DNA from: Anaerolineales bacterium
Lineage (GTDB): Bacteria > Chloroflexota > Anaerolineae > Promineifilales > Promineifilaceae
Direction of reading: 5' to 3'
DNA length: 7,978 bases
Assembly: GCA_020432595.1 (NCBI GenBank)
Contig: JAGQGA010000233.1
Location: 1 to 7,978, forward strand
Shown here: one piece after another, positions 5,966-7,978 of the stretch
Layout: each line of letters opens with the position of its first letter
Position numbering within the stretch: position 1 is the stretch's first letter
Translations under genes and position numbers: made by a program
Notes under the pieces: generated by a model
Databases searched by the model: none
The model's input: only the letters and a program-made list of their open reading frames with translations
Told to the model about the DNA's origin: nothing

Positions 5966-6059
5966 TACACTGCCAAACAAATATTGATGAATAAAAGTGC
6001 GTCATATCTTGCTAAATATCGGCGTTTCATCCATTAATATGACATTGGTGCTGTACTAG
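5962..6059. mobile_element. Second type of MITE-like hairpin element (98 bp)
   Basis: A 98-bp AT-rich element bounded by CTAGTACA and TGTACTAG. About 39 bp at each end form an imperfect inverted repeat (roughly 26 matches). The ends resemble those of the 87-bp element but the interior is unrelated. The left CTAG is shared with the 87-bp copy, as if one element had inserted into the end of the other. It ends 3 bp from the epimerase stop codon, so the stem may also work as its transcription terminator. Confidence 0.65.
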
Positions 6060-6062
6060 GTG

Positions 6063-7031
6063 TTAATCATCCATCTCTAAACGGCCGTTTGCCACCGTCT
6101 CTTGAAACAACGCCACCGTCTGCACCACCCCATCTTGAAGCGAGGTGAACGGCATGGAACCAAAGGCCGCATGGAAGGGAGCTTCATCTATTTCTTCGGG
6201 AAAAGGTAGGGGGTTGTCGTCGTAACTAAGTTGGGCGTGAGGAACGGCCGTTTCAATCGCCGCCACCACCTCCGCCATCGTCGCCACCGTCCCCGGCAAA
6301 TTAAACGCCCCTGCCCCGTTATAATCCAGCCGAGCGGCGCGGATAAAGGCGCGTGCCGTGTCCTGCGTGTAATTGTAGATGCAGCGACCGCCAAAGGAGA
6401 TGTGATAGGAACGCCCTAGTGCCGCTGCCAGCATCGCCTGGGTTGGCGTTGAAGTCATGCCCTGATCTCGTCCCGGCCCATAAACGGTATAGGGGCGCAG
6501 CGTGACGCTGCGAATACCATAGTCGTTGTAATAAACGCGAGCCGTGGCTTCGTTGGCACTTTTGTAGGTACCATACAGGGTGCGCGGGCGGTGCGGGGCA
6601 TCATTTGCCAGCGGGCCAGCCGGGTATTCGCCTTTTGGCCCATAGACGGCAATGCTGCTGGCATAAACAACATGGTTCAATCCCGCCAGCCGCGCCGCTT
6701 CAAAGACGTTGACCGTACCCACCACATTAACGCTGGCTCCCAGCACCGGGTTGGCTTTACAAAATGGCACTTGCAAGGCGGCTAGGTGAATGATGTGGGT
6801 AATGGCGTTGTCGGCGATAACGCGGGCAACGGTAGCACCATCGGTAATGTCCCCCTGAATGATTTTCACTCGCGCCAGTTGCTCGTCGTCAAGCAGCAGT
6901 TTGAGGCGGTGGGGGTTGGTGTGGAGGTCAAAAACGGCCGTTTTCACCCCCTCCTGCACCAGCTCCCGCACCACCCATGCTCCAATGCACCCAAACGCTC
7001 CCGTTACAAAAAACTTTTCTTGAGTCATCAT
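6063..7031 (-). CDS. NAD-dependent epimerase/dehydratase (extended SDR family)
   Basis: A 322-aa extended short-chain dehydrogenase/reductase, usual length. The N-terminal Rossmann fold has TGAFGCIG (residues 10-17, GxxGxxG) and an acidic D35 at the end of the second strand, which favours NAD over NADP. HLAALQ (82-87) and N102 follow the family pattern, and the active site is S125/S126 with Y153-x3-K157 (YGTYK). RPYTVYGPGR begins the substrate-binding half. These enzymes oxidise, epimerise or dehydrate nucleotide sugars or related compounds; the specific substrate cannot be assigned. The start is the first of two adjacent ATGs (7031), 2 bp after the cytochrome c stop, with AGGATAGGG ahead of it inside the cytochrome gene, so it is co-transcribed with that gene. 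The second ATG (7028) is equally possible. Confidence 0.93.
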   Translation of the reverse strand: MMTQEKFFVTGAFGCIGAWVVRELVQEGVKTAVFDLHTNPHRLKLLLDDEQLARVKIIQGDITDGATVARVIADNAITHIIHLAALQVPFCKANPVLGASVNVVGTVNVFEAARLAGLNHVVYASSIAVYGPKGEYPAGPLANDAPHRPRTLYGTYKSANEATARVYYNDYGIRSVTLRPYTVYGPGRDQGMTSTPTQAMLAAALGRSYHISFGGRCIYNYTQDTARAFIRAARLDYNGAGAFNLPGTVATMAEVVAAIETAVPHAQLSYDDNPLPFPEEIDEAPFHAAFGSMPFTSLQDGVVQTVALFQETVANGRLEMDD

Positions 7032-7033
7032 CC

Positions 7034-7417
7034 CTATCCTGCTTCCAGCAAATAAGCTACCAGGGCATCTATATTTTCCCCCGTTAGCTGTTTGCCAAAT
7101 GTGCCGGGCATCAAATTGTCAAAGCCCTCCACCAAATAATCCCCCGGCCGCAAAATGGAGGTGAGCAAATAAGTTTGAGCATCTTGGCCCGCCACGCGAT
7201 TCCCGGCACGGCTGGCAACACCCGCCAGCGATGGCCCAACAATGATTGTGTCGGGGCTAAAGCTGTGGCAAGAGCCACATTCGCGGGTAAAAACCTGCTG
7301 TCCTTGTACCGCCTGGAGGCTGAGGGTGGGAGTGGGTGGAACGGCCGTTTCTGCCCCGCCACACCCGGCCAGCAGCAGCACAACCAGCCACCCCATCCAA
7401 AACCCATTACGGCCCAT
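7034..7417 (-). CDS. Lipid-anchored mono-haem cytochrome c
   Basis: A 127-aa protein starting at ATG 7417. Residues 1-19 are a lipoprotein signal (hydrophobic WLVVLLL then lipobox LAGC, C19), followed by a Pro/Thr-rich linker (about 23-33). The haem c site CGSCH is at 47-51 and the probable axial methionine is M103 in NLMPGTFG, giving a class I His/Met haem. The mature protein would sit on the outer face of the cytoplasmic membrane and carry electrons, for example to an oxidase or from a dehydrogenase; its partner is not in the window. The frame is open upstream to 7591, but that extension overlaps the whole 74-aa gene and would put the signal peptide inside the protein. Starting at 7417 gives an 11-bp overlap with that gene (ATGGGCCGTAA), typical of translational coupling. 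An alternative start is 7396. Confidence 0.88.
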   Translation of the reverse strand: MGRNGFWMGWLVVLLLAGCGGAETAVPPTPTLSLQAVQGQQVFTRECGSCHSFSPDTIIVGPSLAGVASRAGNRVAGQDAQTYLLTSILRPGDYLVEGFDNLMPGTFGKQLTGENIDALVAYLLEAG

Positions 7418-7631
7418 GACGATCCAGTACCGGTGCATAGTAACAGCGGCACCCGTCCGCATGGGAACAGCCCTCATGCGGCAGTTCCGGTACTTCGTCA
7501 AACGCATAAGCCCCTGCCGATGCTCGGCAAACCGGGCACGCATCCCGTGCGGACAAAATCCGCACCTTGGTGGCAATACCACCTTCGACAATTTTCTTCA
7601 ATGCCGCTTTATTCTCCGCTAAAGTTGCCAC
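7407..7631 (-). CDS. Small Cys/His-rich (probable zinc-binding) protein, 74 aa
   Basis: This frame has an excellent ribosome site (GAGGAG, 6 nt from a GTG start at 7631). The 74-aa product has a short charged helix (ENKAALKKIVEGG), a V-R-I-L strand, and then a metal-ligand set: C32-x2-C35, H52-x2-C55-x-H57 and C61-x-C63 in ELPHEGCSHADGCRC. CPVC near LPHxxC...CRC resembles the zinc-binding tail of phage Mu-like head morphogenesis proteins and small free-standing relatives; binding of one or two zinc ions is likely, but function is unknown. It is first of three overlapping or adjacent genes and is coupled to the cytochrome c gene by an 11-bp overlap. Ligand spacing and the ribosome site make it a real gene despite its size and its conflict with a longer cytochrome reading frame. 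Confidence 0.8.
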   Translation of the reverse strand: MATLAENKAALKKIVEGGIATKVRILSARDACPVCRASAGAYAFDEVPELPHEGCSHADGCRCYYAPVLDRHGP

Positions 7632-7637
7632 AATTTA

Positions 7638-7643
7638 CTCCTC
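7638..7643 (-). promoter_or_regulatory. Strong Shine-Dalgarno deciding a GTG start
   Basis: GAGGAG on the minus strand lies 6 nt upstream of the GTG at 7631 and establishes that codon as the start of the 74-aa gene. Confidence 0.75.
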
Positions 7644-7659
7644 GTATTGTAAGTTGCTC

Positions 7660-7691
7660 ATTGCTGGTACAAGCCACTAACCACCAGCAAT
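7660..7691. promoter_or_regulatory. Inverted repeat upstream of the cytochrome operon
   Basis: ATTGCTGGT (7660-7668) and ACCAGCAAT (7683-7691) are perfect 9-bp inverted repeats with a 14-bp spacer. Lying 28 bp before the first gene and next to a TACAAT box, it could be an operator spanning the promoter or a leader hairpin. Confidence 0.45.
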
Positions 7692-7783
7692 TCATTTGTA
7701 ATAACGGCCGTTTTCGCCATTATTCTTCGTTCTCTATTTGTTTTGTTAGCGCAGGAAAATTTCCCGCCAAATTTTACGAACAA

Positions 7784-7810
7784 GCCCCCTTAGGGGCAAA
7801 TAGGGGCAAT
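7784..7810. repeat. Short GC stem and 10-bp tandem repeat
   Basis: GCCCC-CTTA-GGGGC (7784-7797) can form a 5-bp stem with a tetraloop. Its right arm is the first of two tandem decamers, TAGGGGCAAA and TAGGGGCAAT (7791-7810). Whether this is a protein-binding site upstream of the kinase is unclear. Confidence 0.4.
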
Positions 7811-7885
7811 TTTAACGCACATTGTATGGAATAGAAATGCCATATTTTTATACTGAAAGCCTGACCTTACTTTTGGAACACACAT

Positions 7886-7978
7886 ATGGACAACTTGGTT
7901 GGCAAGCAAATCGAACAATATCGTATTGAAGCATTAATCGGCAGCGGTGAAATCGGCACCGTCTATCGCGCCGTTGAC
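7886..7978 (+). CDS. Hanks-type Ser/Thr protein kinase (partial, N-terminus only)
   Basis: The only plus-strand gene. From the ATG at 7886 the 31 visible residues read MDNLVGKQIEQYRIEALIGS then GEIGTVYRAVD. This is the first strand and the glycine-rich ATP loop (G19-x-G21-x2-G24-x-V26) of bacterial PknB-type kinases, preceded by the common GKQIxxYRIE opening. The loop has E-I where GM or GF is usual. Catalytic residues, any membrane segment and sensor domain lie beyond the window. The ribosome site is weak (TTGGAACA). The call is confident because this N-terminal pattern is distinctive. Confidence 0.85.
   Translation, partial: MDNLVGKQIEQYRIEALIGSGEIGTVYRAVD

Larger units (their letters stand above)
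7632..7885. other. Divergent intergenic region between the cytochrome operon and the kinase
   Basis: No gene is seen in these 254 bp. They hold the ribosome site of the 74-aa gene, a weak -10-like TACAAT on the minus strand (7646-7651), a 9-bp perfect inverted repeat (7660-7691), one AACGGCCGTT palindrome (7703-7712), a small GC stem (7784-7797), a 10-bp tandem repeat (TAGGGGCAAA/TAGGGGCAAT, 7791-7810), and a plus-strand TATACT (7849-7854) that could be the kinase -10. Promoters for both directions must lie here. Confidence 0.6.

Noticed and set aside
7418..7591. N-terminal extension of the cytochrome c to 7591
   Set aside because: It would bury the lipoprotein signal and overlaps the 74-aa gene, which has a much better ribosome site and a patterned set of Cys/His residues.
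7175..7834. Plus-strand open frame of 219 codons
   Set aside because: It lies opposite the cytochrome and 74-aa genes, has low-complexity His/Pro/Gln-rich composition typical of an antisense shadow, and shows no domain.

Overview
The window looks like bacterial chromosome, most plausibly from the Chloroflexota (Anaerolineae-like) or a similar environmental lineage. This is inferred from protein character (duplicated FtsX permease with TetR, MNT nucleotidyltransferase with a small upstream partner, membrane cytochrome c, Hanks-type kinase) and from a very frequent decamer palindrome, AACGGCCGTT, that peppers the DNA. No marker gene such as rRNA is present, so the phylum is a guess. Nearly everything is encoded on the minus strand; only the Ser/Thr kinase at the right end is on the plus strand.

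Reading right to left (the direction of transcription): a divergent intergenic region (7632-7885) separates the truncated kinase from a three-gene minus-strand run. That run is a 74-aa Cys/His-rich protein, a lipid-anchored mono-haem cytochrome c that overlaps it by 11 bp, and an NAD-dependent epimerase/dehydratase 2 bp further on. Below this is an AT-rich island (about 4676-6062) holding one gene, a Nudix hydrolase fused to a four-helix membrane domain. It is flanked by two direct copies of an 87-bp element with terminal inverted repeats. A different element with similar ends abuts the right-hand copy. The element ends read C-TA-GTAC...GTAC-TA-G, as expected for MITEs moved by IS630/Tc1-type transposases.

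Next come a class II (self-inhibited) Fic protein, whose promoter and start codon sit in a perfect 12-bp inverted repeat, and then an operon of a TetR regulator and an FtsX/MacB-type ABC permease. The TetR gene has a good sigma-70 promoter and a perfect 14-bp operator palindrome. The permease is split by a -1 frameshift at an A6 run, and its N-terminus has been built from two arrays of 7-bp repeats. The left end holds a 68-aa conserved-looking protein overlapping by 59 bp an MNT-fold nucleotidyltransferase that runs off the window, a layout resembling a toxin-antitoxin-like pair.

The strongest candidates for something undescribed are the MITE-bracketed Nudix-membrane fusion, the genome-wide-looking AACGGCCGTT palindrome (10 perfect copies in under 8 kb, used in all three reading frames), and the related small hairpin elements.
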